In this document: piece by piece, positions 46,421-57,443 of the stretch
Layout: each line of letters opens with the position of its first letter
Position numbering within the stretch: position 1 is the stretch's first letter
Source of the DNA: Pseudomonadota bacterium
Lineage (GTDB): Bacteria > Pseudomonadota > Gammaproteobacteria > Steroidobacterales > Steroidobacteraceae
Assembly: GCA_021808195.1 (NCBI GenBank)
Contig: JAKBCE010000021.1
Coordinates: forward strand, 3,724-67,723
Length of the DNA: 64,000 nucleotides
Direction: 5' to 3'
Notes under the pieces: model-generated
What the model saw: the letters and a program-made list of their open reading frames with translations, nothing else
What the model was told of the DNA's origin: nothing
The model's database searches: none
Translations under genes and position numbers: made by a program

Positions 46421-49303
46421 ATGCTTGAACCTACACCCCTTTTCGGCGGCAACGCCGACTTCCTGGATACTCTCTACGAGCAGTACCTTCGTGACCCAGC
46501 AAGCGTAGAGGAACGCTGGCGTCGCTATTTCGAGAGCCTGCCGGGCTTGACGGGCGGTGAGCAGCCGCGAGGCCCGATCGAGGCGCAGATCGCCGCGCGG
46601 GCCCGCCAGCCACGAGCGTTGGTCGACTCCGCCGGCGGGCGCGGCGCCGATGTCCGCCAGGCAGCGGTCTCGCGTTTGATTCAGATCTGGATCAATCGCG
46701 GCCATCTCGTTGCCAAGATCGACCCGCTGGGGCTCACGCAACGTCCGCGGCCGCACGTGCTCGAGCTTGCCTACTTCAAGCTCTCCGAGGCGGACCTCGA
46801 CAGCGAGTTCTACACCGGCAGCCGCATCGAGGCGGTGCCGAAGCGCATGAAGCTGCGTGAGATCCTGCGCGAGCTCGAGATCATCTACGGTGGTTCGGTG
46901 GGAGCGGAGTTTGCGCACATCTCCGACTCGAACGAGCGGCTGTGGCTGCAGGATCACTACCAAGCCGGCCGACTGAAGCAGCAGTTCAGTTCCGAAGAGA
47001 AGCGCAATATCCTCTGGCAGCTCACCGCTGCGGAGGGACACGAGCGTTATCTGCATACTAAATACGTCGGTCAGAAGCGCTTCTCGCTCGAAGGCGGTGA
47101 GACGCTGATTCCGATGCTCGATGACCTGATCCAGAGGGCCGGCAGCGTGGCGGTCGAGGAGGTGGTCATCGGGATGGCGCACCGCGGCCGTCTCAATGTC
47201 CTGGTCAATCTGCTCGGCAAACCCCCCTCACTGCTGTTCTCCGAGTTCGAAGGCAATTATGACCTGAGCCATCTGAAGGGCTCGGGCGATGTGAAGTACC
47301 ACAAGGGCTTCTCGGCCGATCTGCGCACGCCGGCGGGCAACGTGCATACCGTGCTCGCGTTCAATCCCTCGCATCTGGAGGTCGTCAACCCCGTGGTGGA
47401 GGGCTCGGTGCGCGCCCGCCAGGAGCGGCGTGAGGACGAGCAGGGAGAGCGCGTGCTGCCCGTGTTGATTCACGGCGATGCGGCGTTCGCGGGACAGGGC
47501 GTGGTGATGGAGACACTGCAGCTCTCGCAGGCACGGGGCTACCGCACCGGCGGCACGCTGCACCTGGTGATCAACAACCAGGTGGGCTTCACGACCTCTG
47601 ATCCGAATGATGCGCGCTCGACGCTCTATTGCAGCGACGTCGCCAAGATGCTCGAGGCGCCGATATTCCACGTCAACGGGGACGATCCGGAGGCGGCGGT
47701 GTTCGTGACGCGCCTCGCGCTCGAGTACCGCATGCGCTTTCGCAAGGACGTCGTGATCGACCTGGTGTGCTATCGCCGCCTGGGACACAACGAAGCGGAC
47801 GAGCCGGCTGCCACGCAGCCGCAGATGTATCAGATCATCCGCCAGCATCCGACCACACGGGTGCTCTATGCGGATCGGTTGATTGCCGAAGGGGTGGTGC
47901 AGAAGTCCGATCCGGATGCGCTCGTGGCGCAGTATCGCGAGGGGCTCGATCAGGGTAAGCCCCTGGCGCGCGCCGCGCTCGGTATGATCGGCAATCAGTT
48001 CACGGTGGACTGGTCACGCTACGCGCAATCGGATTGGACCGAGAAGGTGGGCACCGGCGTTGAGATGAAACGCCTGAAGTCCCTTGGCGAGCGTCTCACG
48101 CAGTTGCCGCAGTGGCTGTCGCTGCATCCGCGCGTCGCTCACATCATGAAGAACCGGGTGCAGATGCATGCCGGGGAGTTGGCACTCGACTGGGGCTGCG
48201 CCGAAACGCTGGCATATGCCTCGCTGGTCGAGGACGGTTATTCGGTGCGCTTGAGCGGTCAGGACTGCGGCCGCGGCACATTCTTCCATCGTCACGCGGT
48301 GCTGCACGATCAGGGCAGTCCCCAGGTGTACATCCCGCTGCAGCATCTGGCCGATCGCCAGCCGCGTGTGCAGATCATCGACTCGGTGCTCTCCGAAGAG
48401 GCGGTGATGGGCTTCGAGTACGGTTACTCGACCACTGAGCCGGGGTGTCTGACGATCTGGGAGGGACAGTTCGGCGATTTCGCCAACGGTGCACAGGTCA
48501 TCATTGACCAGTTCATCAGCTCCGGTGAGGCCAAGTGGGAACGGTACTGCGGCCTGGTGCTGTTCCTGCCGCATGGATACGAAGGACAGGGACCGGAGCA
48601 CTCCTCGGCGCGCCTGGAGCGATTCCTGCAGCTGTGCGCCGAGTCGAACATGCAGGTGTGCGTGCCCTCGACCCCGGCGCAGATGTTCCACATGCTGCGC
48701 CGGCAGATGCTCCAACCGTTCCGTAAGCCGCTGATCGTGATGACCCCGAAGAGCCTGCTGCGCCACGAATTGTCGGTCTCGGCGCTGGAGGATCTGGCGA
48801 GTGGTGGATTCGCCCGCGTGATCGATGAGGTCGATGACATCGAGGCGCGCGAGGTGCGCCGCGCGGTGTTCTGCAGCGGCAAGGTGTACTTCGACCTGCT
48901 CAAGGCGCGGCGCGCTTCGGGCATCCGCGACGTGGCGCTGGTACGCATCGAGCAGCTCTACCCGTTCCCCACCGAAGAGTACCGGGCAGTGCTCGATCGC
49001 TACCCGAATCTGCGCGAGGTGGTCTGGTGTCAGGAAGAGCCGCAGAACCAGGGCGCGTGGTATCAGATCCGCCACCGGCTGGAGGAGCCGCTCGATAAGG
49101 GCGCCGAAGTGCTCTATGCCGGCCGCGCGCCGGCTGCCGCGCCGGCCACCGGCATCGGCAAGTCCCACGAGCGCGAGCAGCAGACACTGGTCGATGCGGC
49201 GCTGCACGCGACGACCACGGAGAATTCGGCGCGCAAGACCCCGCGCCTGACGCACGCCCGCGGCCGCAAGAGCAGCGCGGCCCCGATGAGAAAGAGCTCA
49301 TGA
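46421..49303 (+). CDS. sucA: 2-Oxoglutarate dehydrogenase E1 component
   Basis: The 960-residue thiamine-diphosphate enzyme decarboxylates 2-oxoglutarate in the TCA cycle and succinylates the lipoyl arm of SucB. It begins with the N-terminal E2-binding segment [19 protein letters not shown]; then come [46 protein letters not shown] and the transketolase-like C-terminal half (FGYGYS-type motif seen as [10 protein letters not shown], then QNQGAWYQI). Length is normal (E. coli 933), with an extra basic tail. The stop overlaps sucB (ATGA). A TACACT box at 46389-46394 is a possible -10 element. Confidence 0.97.
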   Translation: MLEPTPLFGGNADFLDTLYEQYLRDPASVEERWRRYFESLPGLTGGEQPRGPIEAQIAARARQPRALVDSAGGRGADVRQAAVSRLIQIWINRGHLVAKIDPLGLTQRPRPHVLELAYFKLSEADLDSEFYTGSRIEAVPKRMKLREILRELEIIYGGSVGAEFAHISDSNERLWLQDHYQAGRLKQQFSSEEKRNILWQLTAAEGHERYLHTKYVGQKRFSLEGGETLIPMLDDLIQRAGSVAVEEVVIGMAHRGRLNVLVNLLGKPPSLLFSEFEGNYDLSHLKGSGDVKYHKGFSADLRTPAGNVHTVLAFNPSHLEVVNPVVEGSVRARQERREDEQGERVLPVLIHGDAAFAGQGVVMETLQLSQARGYRTGGTLHLVINNQVGFTTSDPNDARSTLYCSDVAKMLEAPIFHVNGDDPEAAVFVTRLALEYRMRFRKDVVIDLVCYRRLGHNEADEPAATQPQMYQIIRQHPTTRVLYADRLIAEGVVQKSDPDALVAQYREGLDQGKPLARAALGMIGNQFTVDWSRYAQSDWTEKVGTGVEMKRLKSLGERLTQLPQWLSLHPRVAHIMKNRVQMHAGELALDWGCAETLAYASLVEDGYSVRLSGQDCGRGTFFHRHAVLHDQGSPQVYIPLQHLADRQPRVQIIDSVLSEEAVMGFEYGYSTTEPGCLTIWEGQFGDFANGAQVIIDQFISSGEAKWERYCGLVLFLPHGYEGQGPEHSSARLERFLQLCAESNMQVCVPSTPAQMFHMLRRQMLQPFRKPLIVMTPKSLLRHELSVSALEDLASGGFARVIDEVDDIEAREVRRAVFCSGKVYFDLLKARRASGIRDVALVRIEQLYPFPTEEYRAVLDRYPNLREVVWCQEEPQNQGAWYQIRHRLEEPLDKGAEVLYAGRAPAAAPATGIGKSHEREQQTLVDAALHATTTENSARKTPRLTHARGRKSSAAPMRKSS

Positions 49304-50517
49304 CGACTGAAATCAAAGTTCCGCAACTTCCGGAATCCGTTTCTGACGCAACGCTGGTGGCCTGGCACAAGAAGCCGGGTGATTCGGTGCGGCGCGACGA
49401 GAACCTTGCCGATCTCGAGACCGACAAAGTGGTGCTCGAGGTTCCCTCCCCGGCCGACGGGGTGCTGCGCGAGCTGAAGGTGGCCGGCGGCACGGTGGTG
49501 AATAGCGGCCAGGTGCTGGCGTTGATCGAGGAGGGCGCGGTGCAGAGCGCGGCCCCGGCGCCCGCTGCGGCGCCCGAGCCCGCGGGCAAGCCCGGTGGCA
49601 GCGCCACGGCTGTGCCGGCGGGTAAGGTCGAGGCCGGCGCAGAGAAGGACAAAGAGAAGTTGAGTCCCGCCGTGCGTCGTCTGGTGGAGGAGAACCGCAT
49701 CGATCCGGGTGCGATACCCGCGAGCGGCCGCGACGGCCGGTTGACCAAGTCCGATGTGGTCGGATTTCTCGGCAAGCAGCAGCCGGCCGCTGCGGCTGGG
49801 GTGGCTGCCGCCGGGGCTCGTGCCGAACAGCGTGTGCCGATGACGCGCCTGCGGCAGCGGATCGCTCAGCGCATGGTCGAAGCCCAGTCAACGCAGGCTC
49901 TGCTGACGTCCTTCAACGAGGTGGATCTGACAGCGGTGCAGCAGCTGCGGGCCCGCCACAAGGACCGGTTCGAGAAGGAGCATGGCGTGAAGCTCGGCTT
50001 CATGTCCTTCTTCGTCAAAGCGTGCATCGAGGCGCTGAAGAAGTTCCCGGTGGTCAATGCATCGGTGGACGGTACCGATATCGTCTATCACGAGTTCTAC
50101 GACATCGGCGTGGCGGTGTCGACCGATCGGGGTCTGGTGGTGCCGATCGTGCGCGACGCGGATGCGAAGGGCTTTGCGGCCATCGAGAAGGAGATCGGCG
50201 AGTACGCGAAGAAGGCGCGCGCCGGTGCAATTTCTTTGGAGGATCTGACCGGCGGCACCTTTACGATCACCAACGGCGGGGTGTTCGGCTCGCTGATGTC
50301 CACGCCGATCGTCAATGCCCCGCAGAGCGCCATTCTCGGCATGCACAAGATCCAGGACCGGCCGATGGTCGTCGACGGCCAGATCGCGATTCGGCCGATG
50401 ATGTACATCGCCATTACTTACGACCATCGCATCATCGATGGACGTGAAGCGGTGCAGTTCCTGGTCACCGTCAAGGAGTGCCTGGAGGATCCGGGCCGCA
50501 TGCTGTTGGGGATTTGA
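49300..50517 (+). CDS. sucB: Dihydrolipoyllysine succinyltransferase, 2-oxoglutarate dehydrogenase E2
   Basis: The 405-residue product has a lipoyl domain (about 1-80) with the lipoylated Lys in [11 protein letters not shown], an Ala/Pro-rich linker, a peripheral-subunit-binding domain (about 122-160: [19 protein letters not shown]), and a catalytic domain with the active-site His and Asp in [13 protein letters not shown]. It forms the core of the complex and transfers succinyl to CoA. It sits between sucA and lpdA, overlapping the first by 4 bp and separated from the second by 2 bp. Confidence 0.97.
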   Translation: MTTEIKVPQLPESVSDATLVAWHKKPGDSVRRDENLADLETDKVVLEVPSPADGVLRELKVAGGTVVNSGQVLALIEEGAVQSAAPAPAAAPEPAGKPGGSATAVPAGKVEAGAEKDKEKLSPAVRRLVEENRIDPGAIPASGRDGRLTKSDVVGFLGKQQPAAAAGVAAAGARAEQRVPMTRLRQRIAQRMVEAQSTQALLTSFNEVDLTAVQQLRARHKDRFEKEHGVKLGFMSFFVKACIEALKKFPVVNASVDGTDIVYHEFYDIGVAVSTDRGLVVPIVRDADAKGFAAIEKEIGEYAKKARAGAISLEDLTGGTFTITNGGVFGSLMSTPIVNAPQSAILGMHKIQDRPMVVDGQIAIRPMMYIAITYDHRIIDGREAVQFLVTVKECLEDPGRMLLGI

Positions 50518-50519
50518 TC

Positions 50520-51947
50520 ATGGCAGACTCATTCGACGTCATCGTGATCGGCGGTGGACCGGCCGGCTATCCGGCGGCAATCCGCGCCGGCCAGAACAAA
50601 CTAACCGTGGCGTGCATCGATCAGTGGCGCAATCGGGATGGCAGTTATGCCTTTGGCGGGACCTGCCTCAATGCCGGCTGCATCCCATCGAAGGCGCTAC
50701 TCGAGTCGAGTGAGCTCTACACCCGTGCTCGCGAGGAGTTCGCCGTGCACGGGATCCAGGTGGCGGATGTCGGCTTTGACGTTGCGCAGATGCAGAAGCG
50801 CAAATCCGGCATCGTCAAGACCAGCACCCAGGGGATCAACGCGCTGTTCAAGGCGAGTGGCGTCACTGCGCTGCAGGGCCACGGCAAGCTGCTACCCGGC
50901 CGGCGCGTGCAGTTCACCGCCGCCGACGGGACCCGGCGCGAGCTGACCGCCAAACACGTCATTCTCGCCTCCGGTTCGGAGCCGGCGGAGCTGAAAGTTG
51001 CGCCTTTCAAGGCACCGCACATCATCGATTCATGGGGCGCGCTCGATCTGCAGTCCGTCCCGAAGCGCCTCGGGGTCATCGGGGCGGGGGTGATCGGACT
51101 CGAGCTCGGCAGCGTCTGGCGTCGACTCGGCAGCCAGGTGACGGTGCTCGAGGCGCTGCCGGAGTTCCTCTCGATCGCCGACCAACAGCTCGCCAAGGAG
51201 GCGGCACGTCACTTCAAGAAGCAGGGACTCGAGATCCGTCTCGGCGCGAAGGTGAGTGGCGCGAAGGTGAGCGGCGATGCGGTCGAGGTGAGTTTCGAGG
51301 ATGCCCAGGGCAAGCACAGCCTCACCGTCGATCGGTTGATCGTGGCCGCCGGCCGGCGACCGTTCACGGCGGATCTGCTCGCCGAAGGCACCGGTGTGGC
51401 GCTCGATCCGCGCGGCTTCATACAGGTCGATGAGCATTGCCGCACGGGCGCCGAGGGCGTGTGGGCGGTCGGGGATTGCGTGCGCGGCCCGATGCTCGCG
51501 CACAAGGGCAAGGAGGAGGGGGTGATGGTGGCCGATCTGATCGCCGGCCACTACGGCGAGGTCAATTACAAGACCATCCCGTCGGTGATTTACACCGTTC
51601 CGGAGATTGCCTGGGTCGGGCTCACCGAAGAGCAGGTCAAATCGAGCGCGCGTGCCTACAAAGTCGGCGTGTTCCCGTTCCTCGCGAGCGGCCGCGCCCG
51701 CGCCATGGAGCAGGCCCAGGGGTTCGCCAAGATCATCGCCGCACAGGACGATGATGAGATTCTCGGGGTGCACATCATCGGGCCGATGGCCGGTGAGCTG
51801 ATCGCCGAGGCGGTGCTGGCCATGGAATTCTCCGCCAGCAGCGAGGATCTGCAGCGCACCATCCATGCCCATCCGACCCTGTCCGAGGCGCTGCATGAGG
51901 CGGCGCTGGCCGCCGATAAGCGCGCGATCGACTCGATCAATCGCTAA
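50520..51947 (+). CDS. lpdA: Dihydrolipoyl dehydrogenase (E3)
   Basis: The 475-residue flavoprotein reoxidises the lipoyl groups of SucB. It has an FAD-binding N-terminus (VIVIGGGPAGYPAAIRAG), a redox-active disulfide in GGTCLNAGCIPSKAL, an NAD-binding GxGxxGLE region (VIGAGVIGLELGSVW), and the C-terminal interface with catalytic His-Glu in HAHPTLSEALHEA. It is the third gene of the complex operon. Its stop overlaps the stop of convergent relA by 4 bp, leaving no room for a separate terminator. Confidence 0.97.
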   Translation: MADSFDVIVIGGGPAGYPAAIRAGQNKLTVACIDQWRNRDGSYAFGGTCLNAGCIPSKALLESSELYTRAREEFAVHGIQVADVGFDVAQMQKRKSGIVKTSTQGINALFKASGVTALQGHGKLLPGRRVQFTAADGTRRELTAKHVILASGSEPAELKVAPFKAPHIIDSWGALDLQSVPKRLGVIGAGVIGLELGSVWRRLGSQVTVLEALPEFLSIADQQLAKEAARHFKKQGLEIRLGAKVSGAKVSGDAVEVSFEDAQGKHSLTVDRLIVAAGRRPFTADLLAEGTGVALDPRGFIQVDEHCRTGAEGVWAVGDCVRGPMLAHKGKEEGVMVADLIAGHYGEVNYKTIPSVIYTVPEIAWVGLTEEQVKSSARAYKVGVFPFLASGRARAMEQAQGFAKIIAAQDDDEILGVHIIGPMAGELIAEAVLAMEFSASSEDLQRTIHAHPTLSEALHEAALAADKRAIDSINR

Positions 51948-54208
51948 CGGGTGCGACGCACGGCGCGCACGTTCGGCACTGCGCCGAGGCGCTGCAGCAC
52001 CCGCTGCAATTGCGCATCGTCATCGACCGCGACGCTGAGCACAATGTCAGCAGTGCCGCTGTTGCGGTCGGTGGTGGTGGACATGTCCTGGATGCTCAGA
52101 TGCTCGAACGCCAGCACGTCGGTCAGATCGCGCACCAGTCCACGCCGGTCGTAGGCATGTACCGCGATCTGCACGGGTAGCTCCCCCGGCTGGCTCGAGC
52201 TCCACTCCACTTGCAGTACCCGCTCCGGACGTACCGTGCGCATGCGCGTGAAGCTCGGGCAGCCACGGCGATGAATGGTCACGCCCCGGCCGACCGTCAC
52301 GTAACCGACGATGGGTTGCGGGCGCAGCGGGGCGCAGCAGCGCGCAAGCGTTACGGGCAGATCCCCAACGCCCTCGATCTCAACCGGGGAGCCGCCGCGG
52401 GCCGGGCGCGGCCGCGGCCCGGTGGGGGGCGCGGGCGGATGCGGTTTGCTGAACAGCCGCTCGGCCGCGTGCGCCAGCTGCGCCACGGTGATCTCGCCCT
52501 CGCCGAACAACTGATAGAAGTGATCCGTGTCGCGGGCACTCAGTGCAGCCAGCAGCTGCGGCAGTTGCGCCGGGGCGACCCCGAGGCGCGTCACCTCCCG
52601 CTCGGCGATGGTGCGTCCGGCGGCGCGGTTGTCGGCGGCATCGAGCTTGCGGAACCAGGCGCGCACCTTGCCGCGGTTGCGCGCCGAGGCGAGATAGCCG
52701 AGCTCCGGCGCGAGCCAGTCGCGGCTCGGCGCCTCTTGCTTGGCCGTGATGATCTCGACGATTTCCCCGTTGGCGAGCGGCTGGGTGAGGGGAATGATCC
52801 GTCCGTTGACCTTCGCGCCGCGGCAGCGATGCCCGAGCGAGGAGTGTACGGTGTAGGCGTAATCGAGCGCGGTCGCGCCGTGGGGCAGATCGATGACCTC
52901 GCCCTTCGGCGAGAGCGCGTACACCCGGTCCTGGAACAGCTCGGTGCTCACCTGCTCGAGGAATTCGCGGTCGGTGTCCTCGCCTGCATCGGCACCGATC
53001 GGCTCGAGCAAGCGGCGCACCGCCTCGATCTTGCGCTGATAATGAGTGTCGGCGGAGCCGCCTTCCTTGTATGTCCAATGCGCTGCGACGCCGAGCTCGG
53101 CGTGTTCGTGCATCTCGGCGGTGCGGATCTGCACCTCGACGCTCTTGTTCTCCGGGCCGATGACCGCGGTGTGGATCGAGCGATAGAAGTTGCCCTTGGG
53201 TGTCGCGACGTAGTCATCGAACTCCCCGGGAATGTAGCGCCACCTGCCGTGCACCACCCCGAGGGCGGCATAGCAGTCCGGAATCGACTCGACGATGATC
53301 CGCACCGCCCGCACGTCGAACAGCTGGTCGAAGGCGAGATGCTTGCGCTGCATCTTGCGATGAATGCTGTACATGTGCTTCGGCCGCCCGTAGACCTGCG
53401 CCGTGATGCCGCTCTGGGTGAGTGCGGCGCGCAGCTCGGCACAGAATGCCTCGATGTAGCGCTCGCGGTCGGTGCGCCGCTCGTTCAGTTCGGCCGCAAT
53501 CTGTCGGTAGGCCTCAGGCTCGAGATAGCGGAAGGCGAGGTCCTCGAGCTCCCACTTCAACTGCCAGATGCCGAGCCGGTTGGCGAGCGGAGCGAATATC
53601 GCGCGGGTCTCGAGCGCCAGGCGCTCGCGCTGCTCGGCTGCGCTCTCGCGGGCGTGGCGCAGTGCGACGAGCTGCTCGGCGAGCCGTGCCAGGATCAGAC
53701 GCGGGTCACTGACCACCGCCAGCAACATCTTGCGCAGCGTCTCGGCCTGTCGGGCATTGAGTCCGTGCTCGGGTGACCAGTGAGCCGGGAGCCCCACTTC
53801 GCCGAGTTTTCCGAGCGCCACGGCAGTGGCGTACGCGGCGGGTCCGGCCACACGTGCCAGCGCCTCCGGCCTCAGCGCCGTTGCGCCGAGAAGGGGCTTG
53901 ACGAGCAGCGCGAGCGTCAGGTCCGCATCCTCAGTGAGCGCCCCAATGACCTCGGCGGCTTCGGCGCCATGATCGAGCTGCTCGGTCAGACCCGAAGCGG
54001 TGCCGCCGGCGTTGGCGCCAGGGGCTGCGGCCGCTGCAGCGCGCACCGCCGTGCGCCCGCTGCTCGGGGCGGGGCCCGCATCGGCGGGATGAGCCGCACG
54101 TACCTCGGCCTCGAGCGTCCGCCTCAGGACGCCGATCGACTCGAGCAGGGCGGCTGGGCAGTGCTGCGTCGTCTCCAAGGGGCCGTCAATGCCTGGGGGA
54201 GGGTTCAC
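51944..54208 (-). CDS. relA: GTP pyrophosphokinase RelA
   Basis: The product of about 754 residues has an N-terminal HD-like domain lacking the HD metal pair (LTEQLDHGAEAAEVIGAL), so there is no hydrolase activity; this marks RelA rather than SpoT. The synthetase domain has YGRPKHMYSIHRKM and the acidic EFDDY motif of RelA-type enzymes, with PKGNFYRSIHT where NGY is more usual. A TGS domain (VYALSPKGEVIDLPHGATAL) and a C-terminal ACT domain follow. It makes (p)ppGpp on stalled ribosomes. GTG at 54208 matches the family length (744 in E. coli); GTG at 54307 is an alternative that would overlap the divergent yebC-like gene. Confidence 0.93.
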   Translation of the reverse strand: MNPPPGIDGPLETTQHCPAALLESIGVLRRTLEAEVRAAHPADAGPAPSSGRTAVRAAAAAAPGANAGGTASGLTEQLDHGAEAAEVIGALTEDADLTLALLVKPLLGATALRPEALARVAGPAAYATAVALGKLGEVGLPAHWSPEHGLNARQAETLRKMLLAVVSDPRLILARLAEQLVALRHARESAAEQRERLALETRAIFAPLANRLGIWQLKWELEDLAFRYLEPEAYRQIAAELNERRTDRERYIEAFCAELRAALTQSGITAQVYGRPKHMYSIHRKMQRKHLAFDQLFDVRAVRIIVESIPDCYAALGVVHGRWRYIPGEFDDYVATPKGNFYRSIHTAVIGPENKSVEVQIRTAEMHEHAELGVAAHWTYKEGGSADTHYQRKIEAVRRLLEPIGADAGEDTDREFLEQVSTELFQDRVYALSPKGEVIDLPHGATALDYAYTVHSSLGHRCRGAKVNGRIIPLTQPLANGEIVEIITAKQEAPSRDWLAPELGYLASARNRGKVRAWFRKLDAADNRAAGRTIAEREVTRLGVAPAQLPQLLAALSARDTDHFYQLFGEGEITVAQLAHAAERLFSKPHPPAPPTGPRPRPARGGSPVEIEGVGDLPVTLARCCAPLRPQPIVGYVTVGRGVTIHRRGCPSFTRMRTVRPERVLQVEWSSSQPGELPVQIAVHAYDRRGLVRDLTDVLAFEHLSIQDMSTTTDRNSGTADIVLSVAVDDDAQLQRVLQRLGAVPNVRAVRRTR

Positions 54209-54291
54209 GGCTATGATAACGGCACGGCGGGGGGGCGACGATCCTGAGTGCAGGGGTTGTGCCGTGCGGTTCCGTGACTGTATATTTTCAC

Positions 54292-54813
54292 ATGGTGTTG
54301 ATTCCACCCGACGTGCAGACGATGCGCTTCGAGGGGTACGGCCCGCAGGGCGCGGTGGTGCTCGTCGAATGCCTCACCGCTGATCCCGGGCGGACTCGTG
54401 AGCAGCTGCGTCGGGTGTTTCGGGCGCACGAGGGCTTTCTGGCCGCCGAGGGCGCCGTGAGCTATTTGTTCGATCGGGTCGGTTGGCTGCGATTCGCTCC
54501 GGGCACGGATCGTGCGCCGCTCGCCGAGGTGGCCTATGCCGCTGGTGCGGAGGATGTCGCCGGCACCAGCCGCGAGGGGCTCGAGGTCCGAACCGATCCG
54601 GAAGAGTTCGAGGCGATTCGCCGGGCGCTCGCGCGCCGGGGATGGGTGCCGGTCGCCGCCGGGGTGAGCGAACGGGCCACGCTCACCGTTCCGCTGGCGG
54701 GCGCTGCGGCGTGCCGGTGGCGGGAACTGCTGCAGGCCCTCGCAGAGGTCGATGGCGTGCGCCACGTGTATTCGAATGTCGAGATATCCGACGCGCTCCT
54801 GGCGGGCGTTTGA
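54292..54813 (+). CDS. YebC/PmpR-family protein lacking the N-terminal domain
   Basis: The 173-residue product aligns only with the last two thirds of YebC (about 245 residues). It contains FEGYGPQGAVVLVECLT, the GAVSYLFDRVG segment, YAAGAEDVAG and the ending VYSNVEISDALL. The N-terminal domain that begins MAGHSKWANI in YebC proteins is missing, and no equivalent exists in any frame upstream, where relA starts on the other strand. Full-length YebC regulates transcription or relieves ribosome stalling; loss of the first domain may change or abolish this. Position before ruvC is that of yebC. GTG at 54259 is an alternative start; TTGTGC-N18-TATATT could give a near-leaderless transcript. Confidence 0.85.
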   Translation: MVLIPPDVQTMRFEGYGPQGAVVLVECLTADPGRTREQLRRVFRAHEGFLAAEGAVSYLFDRVGWLRFAPGTDRAPLAEVAYAAGAEDVAGTSREGLEVRTDPEEFEAIRRALARRGWVPVAAGVSERATLTVPLAGAAACRWRELLQALAEVDGVRHVYSNVEISDALLAGV

Positions 54814-54877
54814 TCCGCAGCGCGCGGCGGCCGCCGCCCCGGCGACCGCCGCGCCCAGCCTGCCCGAGGGACTGCGC

Positions 54878-55393
54878 GTGCTCGGTCTCGATCCGGGCTC
54901 GCGCACCACGGGATTCGGTCTGATCGAATGGCGCAGCGGTCAATGGCGGCACCACGCACACGGCTGCATCGCTCTGCCGCCATCAGCGGCGCTCGCGCAG
55001 CGCTTGCGGCTCATTTACGAGCATCTGAGCGAGCTGGTCGCGCAGCATCGGCCCGCGGAGGTGGCCATCGAGCGGGTGTTCGTCAATCGCAACGTCGACA
55101 GCGCGCTGAAGCTCGGTCAGGCCCGTGGGGCGGCGCTCGCCGCCATACCCCACGGGCTGGCGGTATTCGAGTATGCTCCCCGCGCCATCAAGCTGGCCTT
55201 GGTTGGAGCGGGTGGGGCGGAAAAGCAGCAGGTGGCCCACATGGTGCGCATTCTGCTCGCTCTCGAGGGGCGACTCGCGGCCGATGCGGCCGATGCGCTC
55301 GCCGTGGCGTTGTGTCACGCCCACTCGCGTCAACTTGCCCAGATCGCAGCCGTCCATGGCGCGGCACCGACCGGGAGCGGCATGAGGAGATGA
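54878..55393 (+). CDS. ruvC: Crossover junction endodeoxyribonuclease RuvC
   Basis: The product has 171 residues with this start (E. coli 173). RuvC cleaves Holliday junctions as a dimer. Catalytic acids are visible in VLGLDPGSRTTG (Asp), VAIERVF (Glu) and ADAADALAVALCHAH (two Asp). GTG at 54878 is preferred because GAGGGA lies 6 nt upstream and the length fits; ATG at 54776 would add 34 Ala-rich residues and overlap the yebC-like gene. Its stop overlaps ruvA (ATGA). Confidence 0.93.
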   Translation: MLGLDPGSRTTGFGLIEWRSGQWRHHAHGCIALPPSAALAQRLRLIYEHLSELVAQHRPAEVAIERVFVNRNVDSALKLGQARGAALAAIPHGLAVFEYAPRAIKLALVGAGGAEKQQVAHMVRILLALEGRLAADAADALAVALCHAHSRQLAQIAAVHGAAPTGSGMRR

Positions 55394-55974
55394 TCGGCTC
55401 GATCCGTGGACAGATTGTTGCCAAGACGCCCCCGCACCTGACGGTCGAGACGGGCGGGCTGGGCTATGAGCTCGAGGCGCCGATGTCGACTTATTTCCAC
55501 CTTCCGGCGGTCGGCGAGGAAGTGCGCCTGTTGACGCATCTGGTCATTCGCGAGGACGCACATGTGCTCTATGCGTTCGGCACCGATGCCGAGCGTCGCC
55601 TGTTTCGGGCGCTCATCAAAGTCTCGGGGGTTGGGCCGAAGATCGCGCTTGCCCTGCTCTCGGGGATCAGTGTCGAGGCGTTCACCCAGTGCGTGCACGC
55701 GCATGACGTCAGTGCGCTCACCCGGGTACCCGGTATCGGTCGCAAAACCGCCGAACGGCTGGTCGTCGAGATGCGCGACCGGCTCGAAGAGGGCTCCGCC
55801 ACAGGGCTGGTGAGCGCGCCGGTGGCCGGCGCGGCGAGCGAGGCGTTTGATGCGCTGATCGCCCTCGGCTACAAGCCCGCCGAGGCGACCCGTCTGCTGA
55901 AGGGCTCCGGCGCCGAGGCGCACTCGACCGAGGAACTCATTCGCCGTGCGCTGCAGAGCGCGGCGCGGGAGTAG
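55390..55974 (+). CDS. ruvA: Holliday junction branch-migration protein RuvA
   Basis: The 194-residue product has an OB-fold domain I ([20 protein letters not shown]), helix-hairpin-helix motifs in domain II ([19 protein letters not shown] and [19 protein letters not shown]), and a C-terminal RuvB-binding domain ([16 protein letters not shown]). It forms tetramers that hold the junction. It is coupled to ruvC by ATGA and followed 5 bp later by ruvB. Confidence 0.97.
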   Translation: MIGSIRGQIVAKTPPHLTVETGGLGYELEAPMSTYFHLPAVGEEVRLLTHLVIREDAHVLYAFGTDAERRLFRALIKVSGVGPKIALALLSGISVEAFTQCVHAHDVSALTRVPGIGRKTAERLVVEMRDRLEEGSATGLVSAPVAGAASEAFDALIALGYKPAEATRLLKGSGAEAHSTEELIRRALQSAARE

Positions 55975-55979
55975 GGTGC

Positions 55980-57023
55980 ATGGACTCTGAGCGCACCGTC
56001 GTCAGTCCCCAGGCCAGTGGCGAGGACGAGGCCGCCGAGCGGGCCATCCGGCCACGCCGGCTCGCCGAGTACGTCGGCCAGCCCAAGGCGCGCGAGCAGC
56101 TCGAGATCTTCATTGGCGCGGCGCGCCAGCGCGCCGAGGCGCTCGATCACGTCCTGGTGTTCGGTCCGCCAGGGCTCGGCAAAACCACCCTCGCGCACAT
56201 CATCGCCGCAGAGCTCGGCGTGAATCTGCGGCAGACCTCCGGTCCGGTGCTCGAGCGACCGGGCGATCTGGCGGCGATCCTCACCAATCTGCAGCCGCGC
56301 GACGTGCTGTTCGTCGATGAGATTCACCGCCTCTCGGCAGTGGTCGAGGAAGTGCTCTATCCGGCGATGGAGGACTGCCAGCTCGACATCATGATCGGTG
56401 AAGGCCCCGCGGCGCGCTCGATCAAATTGAATCTGCCGCCGTTCACCCTGGTCGGGGCCACCACGCGGGCCGGTCTGCTGACCTCGCCGCTGCGCGATCG
56501 GTTCGGCATCGTGCAGCGGCTGGAGTTCTACGGCGTTGATGATCTCGAGCACATCGTGCGCCGCTCAGCGTCCATTCTGGCGGTGCCGATCGATGCGTTC
56601 GGCGCCAGACGCATCGCGGAGCGGGCCCGCGGCACCCCGCGCATCGCCAACCGGCTGCTGCGGCGCGTGCGCGATTACGCTCAGGTTAAGGCAGACGGGC
56701 GTATCGTCGCTGCCGTGGCCGAAGCGGCCCTCGATCTTCTGGAGGTCGACCCGCTGGGTTTCGACACGCTCGACCGCAAGTTGCTCACCACGGTGATCGA
56801 CAAGTTCGATGGCGGCCCGGTGGGCATCGACAGCATTGCCGCGGCGGTCGGGGAGGAGCGCGGAACGCTGGAGGATGTGATCGAACCGTATCTGATCCAG
56901 CAGGGCTTCCTGGTGCGTACCGCGCGCGGTCGCATGGCCACGCGCACCGCCTACGAGCATTTCGGGCGTACGCCCCCGGAGCGACTCGTCGGACCGCTGC
57001 CGTTGTTCGAGGAGAATCCATGA
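55980..57023 (+). CDS. ruvB: Holliday junction DNA helicase RuvB
   Basis: The 347-residue AAA+ motor has [19 protein letters not shown], Walker [14 protein letters not shown], Walker [10 protein letters not shown], sensor region [20 protein letters not shown], and a winged-helix C-terminus ([19 protein letters not shown]). It drives branch migration with RuvA. Its stop overlaps the next ATG (ATGA), joining the ruv genes to the ybgC-tol operon. Confidence 0.98.
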   Translation: MDSERTVVSPQASGEDEAAERAIRPRRLAEYVGQPKAREQLEIFIGAARQRAEALDHVLVFGPPGLGKTTLAHIIAAELGVNLRQTSGPVLERPGDLAAILTNLQPRDVLFVDEIHRLSAVVEEVLYPAMEDCQLDIMIGEGPAARSIKLNLPPFTLVGATTRAGLLTSPLRDRFGIVQRLEFYGVDDLEHIVRRSASILAVPIDAFGARRIAERARGTPRIANRLLRRVRDYAQVKADGRIVAAVAEAALDLLEVDPLGFDTLDRKLLTTVIDKFDGGPVGIDSIAAAVGEERGTLEDVIEPYLIQQGFLVRTARGRMATRTAYEHFGRTPPERLVGPLPLFEENP

Positions 57024-57421
57024 GGGAGTTCAGCTGGCCGGTGCGGGTCTATTGGGAGGATACCGACGGCGGTGGCATCGTTTATTATGCCAATTACCTG
57101 CGTTTTCTCGAGCGATCGCGCACCGAGTGGCTGCGCTCGCTCGGTTTCTCGCAGCAGGCGCTCGCTCGGGAACCCGGCGTGCTGTTCGCGGTCGTGAACG
57201 TATCGGTGCAGTACCGCCGGCCGGCGCGGCTCGACGATGAACTCATCGTCACCTGTGAGCCGCGCGCCGACGGTTCGGTGTGCATCAGCTTCGCCCAGCG
57301 CATACTGCGCGCGGTCGATGGCGAGCCGCTGGTGAGCGCCGAGGTGAGGGTGGCGTGTGTCGATGCGCGCACTTTCAGGCCGACGAAACTGCCCGAACCG
57401 CTGTGCGCGGCATTGAAGTAA
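57020..57421 (+). CDS. ybgC: Acyl-CoA thioesterase YbgC (Tol-Pal associated)
   Basis: The 133-residue hotdog-fold thioesterase has [23 protein letters not shown], with the catalytic Asp, and [19 protein letters not shown]. YbgC hydrolyses short- or long-chain acyl-CoA/ACP and is almost always the first gene of the tol-pal cluster, as here. A 22-bp gap separates it from tolQ, with AGGAG within it. Confidence 0.95.
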   Translation: MREFSWPVRVYWEDTDGGGIVYYANYLRFLERSRTEWLRSLGFSQQALAREPGVLFAVVNVSVQYRRPARLDDELIVTCEPRADGSVCISFAQRILRAVDGEPLVSAEVRVACVDARTFRPTKLPEPLCAALK

Positions 57422-57443
57422 CTCAGGAGTAGGCCGACACGTC

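Noticed and set aside
48014..49255. 413-codon minus-strand open frame
   Set aside because: It is antisense to sucA and composed of shadow codons.
52211..53776. 521-codon open frame on the plus strand
   Set aside because: It is antisense to relA, whose family match is certain; translation has no recognisable motif.
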